A stretch of 39,293 nt of DNA from Paracoccaceae bacterium (GTDB lineage Bacteria; Pseudomonadota; Alphaproteobacteria; Rhodobacterales; Rhodobacteraceae), in the NCBI GenBank assembly GCA_021775315.1, contig JAJFIC010000046.1, positions 1-39,293 of the forward strand, given 5' to 3'. The notes beneath the pieces were generated by a model. It ran no database searches, had not been told where the DNA came from, and saw only the letters and a list, made by a program, of their open reading frames with translations. Positions 25,042 through 33,779 of this stretch are shown piece after piece. Numbering within the stretch: the first letter of the stretch is position 1; every line of letters starts with the position of its first letter. Both the position numbers and the translations under genes were made by a program.

Positions 25042-26144
25042 CCTCATATGACAATGCGCGTCGGTTGGTGATTAAAATCGGCTCGGCTTTGTTGGTTGAC
25101 GCGGACAGCGGCGCGCTCAGGCTGGACTGGTTGCACGAATTGGCGGCAGATGTGGCCGCGGCCAAAGCTGCCGGACGCGATGTGGTGATTGTGTCATCCG
25201 GCTCAATCGCGCTTGGTCGCCGGGTGCTTGATCTGCCGCATGGCGCGTTGCCGCTGGAACAAAGTCAGGCCGCCGCCGCCGTTGGCCAAATCCGGCTGGC
25301 CCGCGCCTATGAAGAGGCGTTGACCCCACACGGGATCACCACCGCGCAGGTTCTGGTAACGCTTGAGGACAGCCTGAACCGGCGGCGTTACCTCAACAGC
25401 CGCGCCACCCTTGGCACGCTGTTGTCGCTGGGTGTTGTGCCAATCGTTAACGAAAACGACACCGTGGCAACGGACGAAATTCGTTTTGGCGACAATGACC
25501 GGTTGGCGGCACAGGTTGCTGGTCTTGCCGGGGCTGATCTGTTGGTTTTGCTGTCTGACGTCGACGGGCTTTATTCCGCCAATCCAATGACGGACCTGAC
25601 GGCCAAACACATCCCCTATGTCGCCGAAATCACGCCTGAGATCGAGGCTATGGGTACCGCTGCGATCAGCGAAACATCTAATGGCGGCATGACCACGAAA
25701 CTGCTGGCGGCAAAAACTGCAACCGCCGCAGGCTGCGCCATGGTGATTATGGAGGGCAATGTTTCAAGCCCCATGCGCGCCTTGGAAAACGGTGCACGCC
25801 ACACTTGGTTTGCCAGCAAGGGCGATCCGCAAGTGGCCCGCAAGCAGTGGATTGCCGCGATGAAACCCAAGGGTGAAATGCACGTCGATGATGGGGCAGC
25901 GCGGGCTTTGGCGCGCGGAAATTCCCTGCTACCGGCAGGTGTTACGCACGTATCCGGCGACTTTTTGCGCGGTGATCCGATTGCCATTGTCGGGCCGGAT
26001 GGCGCGGTTCTGGGCAAAGGCCTGTCTGGTTATGAAAGCCGCGAAGCACAGGCAATCAAAGGGCGGCACAGCCGCCAAATCGCGGAAATTCTGGGCTATG
26101 CTGGTCGGGCCGCCCTTATTCACAGGGATGATATGGTGTTATGA
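25029..26144 (+). CDS. proB: Glutamate 5-kinase
   Basis: Protein of 371 residues catalysing the first step of proline synthesis, ATP-dependent phosphorylation of L-glutamate. The amino-acid-kinase domain covers about 1-260 ([75 protein letters not shown]). A C-terminal PUA domain (about 275-355: [26 protein letters not shown]) follows. The GTG start lies within the last codons of obg and gives [11 protein letters not shown]. Feedback inhibition by proline is expected for the family. It overlaps proA by 4 bases (ATGA). Confidence 0.98.
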   Translation: MAALTSYDNARRLVIKIGSALLVDADSGALRLDWLHELAADVAAAKAAGRDVVIVSSGSIALGRRVLDLPHGALPLEQSQAAAAVGQIRLARAYEEALTPHGITTAQVLVTLEDSLNRRRYLNSRATLGTLLSLGVVPIVNENDTVATDEIRFGDNDRLAAQVAGLAGADLLVLLSDVDGLYSANPMTDLTAKHIPYVAEITPEIEAMGTAAISETSNGGMTTKLLAAKTATAAGCAMVIMEGNVSSPMRALENGARHTWFASKGDPQVARKQWIAAMKPKGEMHVDDGAARALARGNSLLPAGVTHVSGDFLRGDPIAIVGPDGAVLGKGLSGYESREAQAIKGRHSRQIAEILGYAGRAALIHRDDMVL

Positions 26145-27406
26145 ACGATGTGACGGATATTGCGGCCATGATGGCTGAAATTGGCGCCAACGCCCGCGCG
26201 GCGTCGCTTGAACTGGCCCATGCCAGCGCCGAACGCAAACACGCCGCCCTAATTGGTGCAGCGGACGCGGTCTGGAACCAGCGGGCGCGGATCATTGCCG
26301 CCAACGCCATGGACATGGATTATGGCCGCGAAAAGGGCCTGAGCCCGGCGATGCTGGATCGTCTGATGCTGGACGAGGATCGTATCCGCGGCATCGTTGA
26401 CAGCCTGCGCGCCGTTGCCGAACAGGCCGATCCTGTGGGCGAGGTGATTGCGGAATGGGACATGGCCTCGGGTCTGCATATCCGCCGGGTGCGCACACCG
26501 CTGGGCGTGATTGGCGTCATCTATGAAAGCCGCCCAAACGTCACCGCTGATGCGGGGGCTTTGTGCCTGAAGGCTGGCAATGCCGTGATTTTGCGCGGTG
26601 GGTCGGAAAGTTTTCATTCCTCGTCCATGATCCATGAATGTCTGGTGGATGGGTTGGTTAAGGCGAACCTGCCAGCCACCGCCATTCAACTGGTGCCAAC
26701 GCGCGACCGGGCGGCGGTGGGTGCAATGCTAACGGCGACGGATTATATCGACGTGATTGTACCGCGCGGCGGCAAGGGTCTGGTCGGGCGGGTTCAGGCC
26801 GAGGCGCGCGTGCCGGTTTTTGCCCATCTGGAAGGGATCTGCCACATCTATGTGGACAAGGCGGCGGATATCGAAAAGGCCCGCAAGGTTATCGTCAATG
26901 CCAAAACCCGGCGCACGGGGATTTGCGGCTCGGCTGAATGCATTCTGGTCGACCGGGCGTTTTTTGACGCCCAAGGCGCGCCTTTTCTGGCCGATCTGAT
27001 TGATGCCGGGGTCGAAGTGCGTGCCGATGGCAATTTGTTGGCCGTCCCCGGCACAGTTCAGGCCAGCGATCAGGATTTCGGGCACGAGTTTCTGGACATG
27101 ATCATAGCCGCAAAGATCGTGGATGGCGTTGCGGGCGCGATTGACCATATCCGCAACTTTGGCAGCCAGCACACAGACGCGATTTTGACCGAGGATGATG
27201 CCACGGCCGATGTTTTCTTTCAACGGCTCGACAGCGCGATCTTGATGCGAAATGCCTCGACCCAATTTGCCGATGGCGGTGAATTTGGCATGGGGGCCGA
27301 GATCGGCATTGCAACCGGCAAGATGCATGCGCGCGGGCCGGTCGGTGCGGCGCAGTTGACATCGTTCAAATACCTGGTCGACGGCGACGGGACGATCCGG
27401 GCCTGA
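26141..27406 (+). CDS. proA: Glutamate-5-semialdehyde dehydrogenase (gamma-glutamyl phosphate reductase)
   Basis: Protein of 421 residues, the second enzyme of proline synthesis, which reduces gamma-glutamyl phosphate with NADPH to the semialdehyde. The aldehyde-dehydrogenase fold shows [22 protein letters not shown] (cofactor and substrate region), the catalytic Cys in [32 protein letters not shown] and the C-terminal [18 protein letters not shown]. ProA forms a complex with ProB, which protects the labile acyl phosphate; the overlapping ATGA with proB fits equal expression. It is the last gene of obg-proB-proA. Confidence 0.98.
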   Translation: MNDVTDIAAMMAEIGANARAASLELAHASAERKHAALIGAADAVWNQRARIIAANAMDMDYGREKGLSPAMLDRLMLDEDRIRGIVDSLRAVAEQADPVGEVIAEWDMASGLHIRRVRTPLGVIGVIYESRPNVTADAGALCLKAGNAVILRGGSESFHSSSMIHECLVDGLVKANLPATAIQLVPTRDRAAVGAMLTATDYIDVIVPRGGKGLVGRVQAEARVPVFAHLEGICHIYVDKAADIEKARKVIVNAKTRRTGICGSAECILVDRAFFDAQGAPFLADLIDAGVEVRADGNLLAVPGTVQASDQDFGHEFLDMIIAAKIVDGVAGAIDHIRNFGSQHTDAILTEDDATADVFFQRLDSAILMRNASTQFADGGEFGMGAEIGIATGKMHARGPVGAAQLTSFKYLVDGDGTIRA

Positions 27407-27423
27407 CCCCAGGGATGTGTCCA

Positions 27424-27450
27424 TAAAAAACCCGCCAAAATCCGGCGGGT
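27424..27450 (-). terminator. Rho-independent terminator of the YcbK-like gene
   Basis: The hairpin ACCCGCC / GGCGGGT with loop AAAATCC is followed on the minus strand by a U-run (six A residues on plus at 27425-27430). It lies 32 bases past the minus-strand gene stop at 27482. On the plus strand the flank is A-rich rather than T-rich, so its effect on proA transcripts is weaker. Confidence 0.8.
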
Positions 27451-27481
27451 CAAAAAGTCAGTTGTGGGTCGTAAGAGGTAA

Positions 27482-28051
27482 CTACCGACCCCAGGTCCGG
27501 ATAGCCCCACAATCCATGTGGACAAAGTTGGAGCGGGAGTATCTGCCAACGCCGCCAGAATTGCACGCCACACCGGCGCGGGCCACTTGACCGACGGATC
27601 GCGAGTTCAAACGCAGATCAGCCGCCATTCCTTGCATATGCAGGGAATTCTTTGCAACGCCCCGGCTGCGCGATCGCAACAGGGCATTTGTGCGCGGGCT
27701 ACGATAGCCCGACAGCATTTGGTAAGGTTCAGTCGTATCTAACAACCGATGCGAGGCCGCAATGATATCGATATTCCGCTGGTCCATCTGCAAGACGGAA
27801 TCTTCCCGCCAGTCGCGCATGAAATGGTTAATTTGCTTGAGGGCTTCTTTGACGTATTTGCCTTCGATCCAATAGATCATCTCGATCGTTTCGCCGGTCC
27901 GGCCAGACGCCATAGAGACCTTGCGAATATCGCCAGCGCCTTTAAGCAGTCCGAATGTTTTTGAATATACAGGCGCAGCGGTAACCGCCATGCTTGCAAA
28001 TGCGCCAAGGATAGCGCGCCGAGAGATGTCTCCGCCGATCAATTTCGTCAT
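27482..28051 (-). CDS. YcbK/DUF882-family exported peptidase-like protein
   Basis: Protein of 189 residues. The N-terminus has a Tat-type signal: RRAILG at 11-16 followed by a hydrophobic stretch and AAP. The mature domain is of the DUF882/peptidase M15 type, with the zinc site His138xxGxxxD145 (SLHMQGMAADLRL) and HMD (His178, Asp180), plus GYRSPRTNALLRSRSRGVA before it, a pattern shared with D-Ala-D-Ala carboxypeptidases. It should act on peptidoglycan in the periplasm. It is divergent from the L,D-transpeptidase gene, with 314 bases between, and ends in its own terminator. Confidence 0.88.
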   Translation of the reverse strand: MTKLIGGDISRRAILGAFASMAVTAAPVYSKTFGLLKGAGDIRKVSMASGRTGETIEMIYWIEGKYVKEALKQINHFMRDWREDSVLQMDQRNIDIIAASHRLLDTTEPYQMLSGYRSPRTNALLRSRSRGVAKNSLHMQGMAADLRLNSRSVGQVARAGVACNSGGVGRYSRSNFVHMDCGAIRTWGR

Positions 28052-28365
28052 GGCTTACGCCTGTCCCATCCAGTTGTGCCGCTTGTTACGGCTATTTGTT
28101 AACTCATCCCCCCAGACGACACATTTATGCCATAAAACGAATCACTGGCCAAGACTAAACTTGGAAACAATGCGTATCGTGCGATCAATTGGCGATTTTC
28201 CGCCAACCCGCCGAATTCCCGCCCGAAACTGAAACAGTCATGGTTTGAGAAGCACAACTTGGGGCGAAAATGCGGCTAGCGGGATCGTGAATAGACTTGG
28301 GAATTGCGCCGACGCAATATATAGTATCAGGAATCTAGCGCATTGATGAGTTTGTGAGGCAGGAA
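28052..28365. other. Divergent promoter region between YcbK-like and L,D-transpeptidase genes
   Basis: About 310 bases with no gene. The strongest signal is a promoter-like pair for the plus-strand gene, described separately. A GANTC site (GAATC near 28331), the CcrM methylation target of alphaproteobacteria, lies just after the -10 box. No obvious promoter was picked for the minus-strand gene. Confidence 0.5.
28297..28325 (+). promoter_or_regulatory. Possible promoter of the L,D-transpeptidase gene
   Basis: TTGGGA (28297-28302), 17 bases, TATAGT (28320-28325). The -10 matches the consensus at five of six positions, and the -35 at four. It lies 40 bases before the chosen ATG. Confidence 0.5.
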
Positions 28366-29988
28366 ATGATAGTCGCAAAGAAGAGTTTATTTTTCACGGT
28401 ATTGCGCGCAAGCGTCATGCTCGGCGTGTTTTTGACCGTATTCTCGCCGCTATTCACATCGACAGCCGTCGCACAAAGTACTGCGTTCAAGCAAGCGGTC
28501 GCATTGGCCGCCGCCAACGATCCTGCGGTTCTGGAATTTTACAAAGAACGGAATTTCAAACCGATCTGGACCGGAAACTCGGATCGCCAGCGTCGCCGCG
28601 CATTTCTTGATGCGGCTTCCAAGGCCTGGGTGCACGGTTTGCCTGCCGGACGTTATGATGCGGCCCAACTGAAAAAAGACTTTGGCGCGATCAAATCGGC
28701 CAAGGCGCGCGGGACTCTGGAAGTCGAAACCTCAAAGAAATTCCTGCAATATGCGCAGGACATTCAGTCAGGTATTCTTGAGCCTCTGAAGATCGACAAA
28801 GAGCTTTACGTCAAGCCACCGCGCCGGGATCGTCTGAAAACTCTGATTGCTTTCACCAAAAGCTCGCCTCAATCCTTTATCAAATCCCTGCCGCCCAAGC
28901 ATCTGGATTACCAGCGCTTGCTGAAAGAAAAGGCCCGGCTTGAAAAGATCGTTGGCCGGGGAGGCTGGGGTCCAAAGGTTGGTGGCAAAGCCCTGAAACC
29001 GGGTCAGAACAACAAGCGTGTGGTCGAGTTGCGCCGCCGTCTGACCGCACTTGGCTATAAAAAGCTGGGCACATCACCGGAATACAACGAGACGTTGCAG
29101 AAATCGGTACAAGTTTTTCAGGTTGATCATGGTCTGAACCCTGATGGGGTTGCAGGCGGCACGACGCTGAAGGCGCTGAACGTATCGGCGCAAACGCGGC
29201 TGCAACAGGTCATCGTCGGGCTGGAGCGTCAGCGCTGGTTGAACAAACCGCGCGGCAAGCGACATATTTTCGTCAATCAGGCCGATTTCCGGGCGCATGT
29301 CATGGATAACGGCAAGCCAACGCTGACCACACGGGTGGTCGTTGGTAAAGCCGGCAAATTCCGCACCCCGGAATTTTCCGATGAGATGACGCATATGGTT
29401 ATCAACCCAACATGGCATGTGCCAAAATCCATCGCGCGCAAAGAATACCTGCCGATGTTGCAGAAAGATCCGAACGCATTGGCGCGTCAGGGGTTAAGAA
29501 TGACTGATGTCAACGGTCAGCGGGTCGATCCGTCGACACTTGATTATTCGCAATATGACGTCACAAACTTTCCATTCGATTTGAAACAACCGCCAAGCCG
29601 TGGCAATGCGCTGGGTCTGGTCAAGTTCATGTTCCCGAATAAATTCAACATCTACTTGCATGACACACCATCCAAATCGCTGTTTGCCCGTGACACGCGC
29701 GCCTATAGTCATGGGTGTGTGCGGGTGCAGAAACCGTTTGAGCTGGCCTATACTTTGCTGAAGCCACTAACCAACGACCCAAAGGGCCTGTTTCATGGCC
29801 ATCTGGATACCGGACGTGAATCGGTGGTCGACCTTAAGGCACCGATCCCGGTGCATCTGGTTTACCACTCGGCTTGGGTGACCTCTGGTGGTCGTCCAAA
29901 TTACCGGGCGGATACCTATGGCCGCGACCGGAAAATTTTTGGCGCCCTGCAAAAGGCCGGGGTGGTCTTGCACGCGGTTCGCAGCTAA
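28366..29988 (+). CDS. L,D-transpeptidase, YcbB/YkuD type
   Basis: Protein of 540 residues. A signal peptide covers about 1-36 (ending STAVAQ). Residues 45-200 correspond to the N-terminal scaffold domain of YcbB-like enzymes, 212-275 are a peptidoglycan-binding domain (KRVVELRRRLTALGY, then SVQVFQVDHGLNPDGVAG), and 298-500 are the YkuD catalytic domain with His432 (YLHDTP) and the motif SHGCVRV, where Cys451 is the nucleophile. The enzyme makes 3-3 (meso-DAP to meso-DAP) cross-links or attaches proteins to the wall in the periplasm. The ATG 28366 follows AGGCAGGA; a GTG at 28354 is possible. Its divergent neighbour also acts on the wall. Confidence 0.95.
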   Translation: MIVAKKSLFFTVLRASVMLGVFLTVFSPLFTSTAVAQSTAFKQAVALAAANDPAVLEFYKERNFKPIWTGNSDRQRRRAFLDAASKAWVHGLPAGRYDAAQLKKDFGAIKSAKARGTLEVETSKKFLQYAQDIQSGILEPLKIDKELYVKPPRRDRLKTLIAFTKSSPQSFIKSLPPKHLDYQRLLKEKARLEKIVGRGGWGPKVGGKALKPGQNNKRVVELRRRLTALGYKKLGTSPEYNETLQKSVQVFQVDHGLNPDGVAGGTTLKALNVSAQTRLQQVIVGLERQRWLNKPRGKRHIFVNQADFRAHVMDNGKPTLTTRVVVGKAGKFRTPEFSDEMTHMVINPTWHVPKSIARKEYLPMLQKDPNALARQGLRMTDVNGQRVDPSTLDYSQYDVTNFPFDLKQPPSRGNALGLVKFMFPNKFNIYLHDTPSKSLFARDTRAYSHGCVRVQKPFELAYTLLKPLTNDPKGLFHGHLDTGRESVVDLKAPIPVHLVYHSAWVTSGGRPNYRADTYGRDRKIFGALQKAGVVLHAVRS

Positions 29989-30009
29989 AACTTCCCTAAC
30001 GGGATGAAC

Positions 30010-30041
30010 GGGCGATCGGGCATTCCCCGGTCGCCCTTTTT
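30010..30041 (+). terminator. Rho-independent terminator after the L,D-transpeptidase gene
   Basis: The stem GGGCGATCGGG / CCCGGTCGCCC (one G-U pair) with a short loop is followed by TTTTT on the plus strand, 22 bases after the stop codon. Confidence 0.8.
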
Positions 30042-30077
30042 CGTGGGCCGGTCATTATTCCTTTGGGATCGGATCTG

Positions 30078-31169
30078 ATGGTTTTGATTTTACGCGATAT
30101 TGCCCAAGCCCTTGGCGCGGAGTGCGTTGGGCAAACCGATATGGCCGTGGCGCGTGCGTCAGAACCGGGCAATGCTGGGCCGGATGATCTGGCGCTGGCC
30201 ATGGATAAATCTTATGCCGATGCGCTGGCACAAGGCCAAGCCCGCGCCGCAGTTTTGTGGCAGGGTGCAGACTGGCAGGCGATGGGGCTACAAGCTGCGA
30301 TTTTCGTCACACGCCCGCGTTATGCCATGGCAGGCATCACCGCAGCCTTCGATCGCCCGCCGGAACTGTCTGTGGGCATTCATTCGACGGCCATTATTGA
30401 TCCAACCGCCAGCATCGGCGCCAATGCCGCCATTGGGCCCTATGTGGTGATCGGGCCGCGCGCTGAAATCGGCGAGGGTGCGCGCCTGATGGCGAATGTC
30501 ACGATTGCTGAGGATGCAAAGATCGGCCCGGATGCTTTGATCTATTCCGGCACAAGGATCGGCTCGCGTGTCTCTATTGGCGCGCGTTTTATCGCCCATT
30601 ACAATGCGGTTGTCGGCAGTGACGGGTTTTCCTTTGTCACGCTCGAACCCCACGCCACAGAAGAGGCGCGGCGCGATTTTACGGCCAGCGGCACCACCAA
30701 GCCGCAAGCCTATAGCAGGATCTGCTCTAACGCGTCGGTGGTGATTGGCGACGATGTGGAACTTGGCGCGTGCTCAACCATTGATAAAGGCACGGTTGCC
30801 GATACAATTATCGGAACGGGCAGCAAGATAGATAACCACGTGCAAATCGGCCATAATGTGCGTATCGGCCAGCATTGCCTGTTATGTGCCCACGCCGCCG
30901 TCGCAGGCTCGACCGTGTTGGGTGACCGGGTTGTTCTGGGTGGCCAGGCCGGGGTTGGCGATCACCTGATCCTTGGCGATGACGTCATTGCGGCTGGTGC
31001 CAGCGCCATTCTGTCAAATGTCCCGGCGGGGCGGGTTATGATGGGCTATCCGGCGATGAAAATGGATCAGAATATCGCGGCCTATAAGGCGCTGCGCCGT
31101 TTGCCGCGTTTGGTTGCCAAGCTCGACGCGCTGCAAGCGAAGGTTTCAAAGCTGGATGACAAGCCCTAA
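30078..31169 (+). CDS. lpxD: UDP-3-O-acylglucosamine N-acyltransferase (LpxD or close paralogue)
   Basis: Protein of 363 residues. An N-terminal uridine-binding part (about 1-95) is followed by left-handed beta-helix hexapeptide repeats (about 96-330: [21 protein letters not shown] and so on). The LpxD landmarks VVGSDGFSF and [14 protein letters not shown] (His of GHNV is the catalytic base in LpxD) are present. Between them lies an extra 15 or so residues ([16 protein letters not shown]), not usual in typical LpxD. It transfers a hydroxyacyl chain from ACP to UDP-acyl-glucosamine in lipid A synthesis. Here it is not in the usual lpxD-fabZ-lpxA set but is followed by an ACP and a KAS gene. 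The ATG 30078 was chosen over a TTG 15 bases upstream. Confidence 0.85.
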   Translation: MVLILRDIAQALGAECVGQTDMAVARASEPGNAGPDDLALAMDKSYADALAQGQARAAVLWQGADWQAMGLQAAIFVTRPRYAMAGITAAFDRPPELSVGIHSTAIIDPTASIGANAAIGPYVVIGPRAEIGEGARLMANVTIAEDAKIGPDALIYSGTRIGSRVSIGARFIAHYNAVVGSDGFSFVTLEPHATEEARRDFTASGTTKPQAYSRICSNASVVIGDDVELGACSTIDKGTVADTIIGTGSKIDNHVQIGHNVRIGQHCLLCAHAAVAGSTVLGDRVVLGGQAGVGDHLILGDDVIAAGASAILSNVPAGRVMMGYPAMKMDQNIAAYKALRRLPRLVAKLDALQAKVSKLDDKP

Positions 31170-31203
31170 GCGGTAGCGGCGCAAACTGAAAAGGACCTTT
31201 TTG

Positions 31204-31470
31204 GTGTCTGTGAAAGATCAAGTTCTTACAATCATTGCCCGGCAAGCGCTGGTTGATGTCTCGGACCTCAAGCCCGAAACAACGCTTGATGCGCTTGGCA
31301 TCGACTCGTTAGGTCTTGTTGAGGCCGTCTTTGCGATTGAGGAAACATTTGACATTTCTGTGCCTTATAACGCCAACCAAACCCGCGACGATGTGGTAGA
31401 GGGCGAGTTTAACATCACCAATATCGCAGCGATCGTGGCAGCCGTCGAAGGACTGGTAGCCAACGCATGA
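31204..31470 (+). CDS. Acyl carrier protein
   Basis: Protein of 88 residues with the ACP fold. The phosphopantetheine site is GIDSLGLVEAVFAIEE, with the Ser in DSL, followed by an acidic helix. Acidic residues dominate helix II as in fatty-acid ACPs, but length and sequence differ from housekeeping AcpP, so this is a specialised ACP. GTG 31204 has AAGGA about 8 bases upstream; TTG 31201 and GTG 31210 are alternatives. It lies 34 bases after the lpxD-like gene and overlaps the KAS gene by 4 bases (ATGA). Confidence 0.9.
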   Translation: MSVKDQVLTIIARQALVDVSDLKPETTLDALGIDSLGLVEAVFAIEETFDISVPYNANQTRDDVVEGEFNITNIAAIVAAVEGLVANA

Positions 31471-32675
31471 AACGTGTGGTCATCACCGGGCAGGGCACAA
31501 TCAACGCCCTTGGTCGGAACGTGGCCCAGACACATGCCAGCCTAAGCGAAGGCCGCCTTGGCATCGGGCCAATGCAGTTTCAGGATATCGACCGCCTGTC
31601 GATCAAGATCGGTGGGCAGGTTCAGGATTTCCAGCCCGAGGATCATTTCAACCGGCAGGAAATCTCGCTTTACGACCGGTTCACGCAATTTGCGCTTTAT
31701 GCAGCGCGCGAGGCGATTGCCCAATCAGGGCTTTCGTTCACCGATGAACTGGCGGCGCAGTCCGGCGTGGTTCTTGGCACTGCTGGTGGTGGTTTACAGA
31801 CGCAGGATGAAAACTATCGCTCGGTCTATGAGGCAGGCAAAAACCGCGTGCATCCCTTTGTCGTGCCACGCCTGATGAACAATGCCGCCGCCAGCCATGT
31901 GTCGATGGTGCATAATCTGCAAGGCCCCAGTTTCACCGTCGCCACCGCCTGTGCGTCCAGCAATCACGCGATGGGCCAGGCGTTCAATCTGATCCGATCC
32001 GGCATGTCCAAGGTGATGGTCACCGGCGGGTCCGAGGCGATGTTGTGTTTTGGCGGTATCAAAGCGTGGGAGGGGCTGCGCGTGATGTCCCCTGATGCGT
32101 GTCGTCCGTTTTCCGCTGATCGAAATGGCATGGTGCAGGGCGAAGGGGCCGCGATATTCGTGTTTGAGGAATATGAACACGCCCGCGCCCGCGGGGCCGA
32201 AATACTGGCCGAACTGGCCGGTTTTGCCATGACCTCGGACGCCAGTGACATTGTGATGCCATCGCGCTTAGGGGCTGCGCGCGCGATGCGTGGCGCGTTA
32301 CGTGACGCGGGGCTTGCGGCAGATCAGATCGGTTATATCAACGCGCATGGCACGGGCACCGCTGCCAATGACAAAACCGAATGCGCCGCTGTGTCCGATG
32401 TTTTTGGCGCACATGCTGATCGGGTGATGATTTCGTCGACCAAATCCATGCACGGCCATCTGATCGGCGCGACTGGCGCGGTGGAATTGCTGGCTTGCAT
32501 ACTGGCGCTGAAAAACGGAATTATCGCCCCGACAATCAGCTACCGCGAACCTGACCCGGAATGCGCCCTTGACGTGGTCCCGAACGAGGCGCGCGAAGCG
32601 AAAGTCAGTGCCGTTCTGACCAATGCATTTGCATTTGGCGGGCTGAACGCGGTGCTTGCCCTAAGGGCGGTATAA
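31467..32675 (+). CDS. Beta-ketoacyl-ACP synthase, KAS II (FabF) type
   Basis: Condensing enzyme of 402 residues. The catalytic triad is visible: Cys162 in VATACASSNHA, His294 in NAHGTGTAANDKTE and His331 in KSMHGHLIGATGA, with Lys326 before it. The thiolase fold is complete. It elongates acyl chains on ACP by decarboxylative Claisen condensation. Normal FabF is encoded next to acpP in the fab cluster; this one is paired with a specialised ACP and an LpxD-like acyltransferase, so it probably builds a dedicated acyl chain. The ATG overlaps the ACP stop. Confidence 0.92.
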   Translation: MKRVVITGQGTINALGRNVAQTHASLSEGRLGIGPMQFQDIDRLSIKIGGQVQDFQPEDHFNRQEISLYDRFTQFALYAAREAIAQSGLSFTDELAAQSGVVLGTAGGGLQTQDENYRSVYEAGKNRVHPFVVPRLMNNAAASHVSMVHNLQGPSFTVATACASSNHAMGQAFNLIRSGMSKVMVTGGSEAMLCFGGIKAWEGLRVMSPDACRPFSADRNGMVQGEGAAIFVFEEYEHARARGAEILAELAGFAMTSDASDIVMPSRLGAARAMRGALRDAGLAADQIGYINAHGTGTAANDKTECAAVSDVFGAHADRVMISSTKSMHGHLIGATGAVELLACILALKNGIIAPTISYREPDPECALDVVPNEAREAKVSAVLTNAFAFGGLNAVLALRAV

Positions 32676-32676
32676 G

Positions 32677-32726
32677 CCGCTCCGCATCCTTCAGGCAAAG
32701 GCCCAACTGATGCGGAACGGATTTTC
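32677..32726 (+). terminator. Probable terminator of the lpxD-acp-KAS unit
   Basis: The inverted repeat CCGCTCCGCATC / GATGCGGAACGG (one G-U pair, 20-base loop) is followed by ATTTTCG. It lies just after the KAS stop and before the convergent ialB gene. The large loop makes it less certain. Confidence 0.5.
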
Positions 32727-32731
32727 GTCAC

Positions 32732-33322
32732 TTAGTTTTGCTGTTCAAGTTTGAGCTTGTTCAAAGCGCCATAAGCCGAGGCGAACCCTTTGAGCGAGAT
32801 ATCAAAATTAATCACCTGTTCCGAGTTGGTGATCATCCGAAACGCAATTTTACCCATTTCGCCTTTGCGCATCGCCTGCAATTCAAGCGGGGCCAGGCCA
32901 AGACGGGCCACACAGCCAATCGTGTTGCAGAACTGAAACGGGTACTGCTTGGGATCTTTGTCATCGACTGCAAAGACCAGACCGCTCTGCAAGACTACAC
33001 CCAGTGGAATAACAAAGGTAACACCAGCAATCGCAGCACCACCGGGCGGCAGCGGATTGACGCGAACGTCAGCAACGGGATTGCCTTGGTCGTCAAGGAT
33101 CAACTGGCCAATCTCGCAAGGTTCAGCGCCTTCGGCGACTTTCACACATAACAATTCCCAATCGCCGAAAGTATCCAGCGCATAGGGCTGACCGGGCTGC
33201 AATTCAGGGTCTGTGCCAATGGGGAATTCTTCAGTTTTGGGCGCGGTGGTGTCTTGGGCATATGCCGCCGACGCCAATGTCGCGGTCAAAGCCAGAAGGC
33301 TCCATTTCAAAAAGGTTTTCAT
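32732..33322 (-). CDS. Invasion-associated locus B (IalB) family protein
   Basis: Exported protein of 196 residues. The signal peptide covers about 1-22 (MKTFLKWSLLALTATLASAAYA). The mature part has the IalB features FGDWELLCVK, a small beta-rich domain with a Cys pair around EPCEIGQ, then PPGGAAIAGVTFVIPLGVVLQSGLVF and FCNTIGCVARLGL with two more Cys. IalB was first linked to erythrocyte invasion by Bartonella, but the family is broad in free-living alphaproteobacteria and probably has an envelope function. AGGAG lies about 7 bases before the ATG. It is convergent with the KAS gene. Confidence 0.9.
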   Translation of the reverse strand: MKTFLKWSLLALTATLASAAYAQDTTAPKTEEFPIGTDPELQPGQPYALDTFGDWELLCVKVAEGAEPCEIGQLILDDQGNPVADVRVNPLPPGGAAIAGVTFVIPLGVVLQSGLVFAVDDKDPKQYPFQFCNTIGCVARLGLAPLELQAMRKGEMGKIAFRMITNSEQVINFDISLKGFASAYGALNKLKLEQQN

Positions 33323-33383
33323 TCGGACTCCTGTTTCTTTCTGTTTGCGCAGGGTTTAGCGATGTTCCGCCCCGCTGTCAGTT

Positions 33384-33411
33384 CCTAAATCGGGAACCGC
33401 CCCGAATTAGG
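33384..33411 (-). promoter_or_regulatory. Dyad upstream of ialB, possible operator
   Basis: CCTAAATCGG, 8 bases, CCGAATTAGG: an inverted repeat with 9 of 10 matching positions, 62 bases before the ialB start. It could be an operator or a 5' UTR hairpin of the ialB transcript. No regulator can be named. Confidence 0.3.
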
Positions 33412-33475
33412 CATGATTGCGCCAAAAAAACCTAGGAACGAACAAGACCCTGCACGACCATGAAAGCTGGTCACG

Positions 33476-33500
33476 AAAAAGGGGCACCAGTTGGTGCCCC
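33476..33500 (-). terminator. Minus-strand terminator of putative sRNA-B
   Basis: GGGGCACC / GGTGCCCC with an AACU tetraloop, a perfect 8-base-pair stem, followed on the minus strand by five U residues. No minus-strand protein gene lies upstream within 1.8 kb, so it must end a short transcript. Confidence 0.8.
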
Positions 33501-33549
33501 GCTTCCCGCATTCGCGGTTCTCCCCGTCGGACCGGCCGACTAATCATTG
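33476..33549 (-). ncRNA. Putative small RNA B, about 74 nt
   Basis: A minus-strand transcript is predicted from a promoter-like pair (TTGACC at 33584-33579, 17 bases, TAATGT at 33561-33556) to the terminator at 33476-33500. The predicted RNA folds into three hairpins in order: GUCGG-CCGGU-CCGAC, CCGC-GAAU-GCGG and the terminator stem. The linker GGGGAGAA is unpaired. No open frame is visible. It is inferred from signals only, without expression or conservation data. Confidence 0.5.
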
Positions 33550-33555
33550 CCTGCG

Positions 33556-33584
33556 ACATTAAGGTGGCAGGCCTGCCCGGTCAA
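33556..33584 (-). promoter_or_regulatory. Possible promoter of sRNA-B
   Basis: On the minus strand TTGACC (33584-33579) and TAATGT (33561-33556) are spaced by 17 bases. The -35 matches five of six consensus positions, the -10 only three. The predicted start is near 33549. Confidence 0.4.
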
Positions 33585-33674
33585 CAGGGTAAAAATCGGA
33601 TTTTCAGGAAAAAACATCAGCATTGTTGCGGGTTTGGAAACAATCGCACGGCAGGGCAAGATTGTTAGCCAAGC

Positions 33675-33704
33675 AAAAAAAGACCGCACAATGGGCGTGC
33701 GGCC
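33675..33704 (-). terminator. Minus-strand terminator of putative sRNA-A
   Basis: On the minus strand GGCCGCAC, a 7-base loop, GTGCGGTC (one G-U pair), then seven U residues. Like the terminator 175 bases further on, it has no minus-strand protein gene before it. Confidence 0.8.
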
Positions 33705-33779
33705 AGTCAACAGGGAGGAAGTATTCCGCCAGCGAGAAAATATTCTGAACCCGGCGCAATTCCAGCATGGCAGAAAAGT
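33675..33779 (-). ncRNA. Putative small RNA A, about 105 nt
   Basis: Predicted from a TACAAT box on the minus strand (33791-33786) to the terminator at 33675-33704. Just before the terminator stem the RNA has CUUCCUCCCUGUUGA, an unpaired pyrimidine stretch complementary to Shine-Dalgarno sequences, as found in several alphaproteobacterial sRNAs that block translation. The -35 is weak. The transcript would start just upstream of, and divergent from, the HerA-like gene. Not confirmed by conservation. Confidence 0.45.

Noticed and set aside
33476-33500. Hairpin as a plus-strand terminator
   Set aside because: The U-run is on the minus strand only; on the plus strand the stem is followed by GCTTCCC. 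It is therefore read as a minus-strand terminator.
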